A DNA stretch of 64,000 nucleotides from NCBI GenBank assembly GCA_903813345.2, contig CAIIXF020000003.1:34211000-34274999 (forward strand), read 5' to 3'. The DNA comes from Owenia fusiformis. Lineage: Eukaryota > Annelida > Polychaeta > Sabellida > Oweniidae. The translations under genes and the position numbers were made by a program. A model generated the notes under the pieces. The model was given only the letters and a program-made list of their open reading frames with translations. It did not search any database and was not told where the DNA came from. Numbering within the stretch: the first letter of the stretch is position 1; every line of letters starts with the position of its first letter. This document shows positions 63,640 to 64,000 of this stretch, piece after piece.

Positions 63640-63860
63640 CTGTCAACTTGGGAACACCTAACATGAGTGACTTAAAAATGTTGAACACCTTTCCTCAAAT
63701 TTTGGACACCCTCGCCCAAATCTGAACACCCTGGCCCACATTTTGAGCACCTTGGTTCAAATTTTATTGCATATAACAAACTTTTGGACACATGTCGAGG
63801 TAACATTCAAAGGTCAAGGTAACACTCAAAAGTCAAGGTAATCAGAAAGGGTCAAGATGT
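63640..63860. repeat. Degenerate tandem repeats at the right edge, PEPD intron 1
   Basis: A unit of about 21 bp (GAACACCCTGGCCCACATTT type) occurs about five times at 63645-63765. A shorter AAAGGTCAAGGTAACACTC unit follows to about 63860. No exon is recognised from here to 64000. Confidence 0.75.
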
Positions 63861-64000
63861 TGACATCTAAAGAGGTCATGCTTAAAAGGTTACTGAAAGT
63901 TGAAATACTCAGAGGAGAATCCTTTATCAAGTTTATTAGAAATTTAAAAGCATGAGTGCATGACATGTGCAAACATTGCACAAGGGTAAAACCAGAGTAT

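Overview
This window is nuclear DNA from an animal, almost certainly an invertebrate. It is AT-rich, with intron-rich genes, GT-AG splice junctions, many minisatellites, and Tc1/mariner, MITE-like and SINE-like debris. The three recognisable genes are conserved across animals, so they do not fix the phylum. The low GC, kilobase introns full of tandem repeats and the style of the interspersed repeats would suit a lophotrochozoan such as a mollusc, but that is a weak inference. There is no sign of bacterial, organellar or viral coding content.

Layout. From 1 to about 33.2 kb I see no gene. This half is AT-rich intergenic DNA with at least five unrelated minisatellites (about 19 bp at 3.4-3.9 kb, 23 bp at 11.3-13.2 kb, 30 bp at 20.3-21.4 kb, 36 bp at 27.8-28.9 kb, plus smaller ones), a 642-bp foldback element at 4.3-4.9 kb and a less AT-rich block at 16.2-17.9 kb. 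The long open frames over the 30-bp and 36-bp arrays arise because the units are multiples of three; I do not call them genes.

From 33.6 to 51.4 kb, minus strand, lies the complete gene for the katanin p80 regulatory subunit (KATNB1). I reconstructed 19 coding exons that join in frame to 774 codons plus stop. It starts 435 bp from the start codon of a divergent plus-strand gene, the UPF0598 / C8orf82 homologue (3 exons, 214 codons plus stop, 51.8-55.5 kb). The two probably share a bidirectional promoter. From 56.7 kb to past the right edge, minus strand, is the prolidase gene (PEPD, Xaa-Pro dipeptidase). All but the extreme N-terminus is present, and it converges on the C8orf82 homologue.

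The most interesting point is in PEPD. One coding exon is tandemly duplicated (60262-60377 and 60432-60547). Each copy is 116 bp with intact splice sites. Using both, or neither, shifts the frame and hits a stop, and the gap between them is only 54 bp. This is the architecture of mutually exclusive exons, and the copies differ beside a conserved active-site His. Other points are a half-exon duplication in KATNB1 intron 4, a repeat-bearing linker exon in KATNB1, a palindromic mariner derivative whose mirrored arms run past its own ends, and a family of GGCGGCCATTTT-rich elements in several KATNB1 introns.

The genes do not form a pathway: KATNB1 acts in microtubule severing, PEPD in cytosolic proline-dipeptide turnover, and the C8orf82 homologue is uncharacterised. 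All coordinates were derived by eye from translation and splice consensus.
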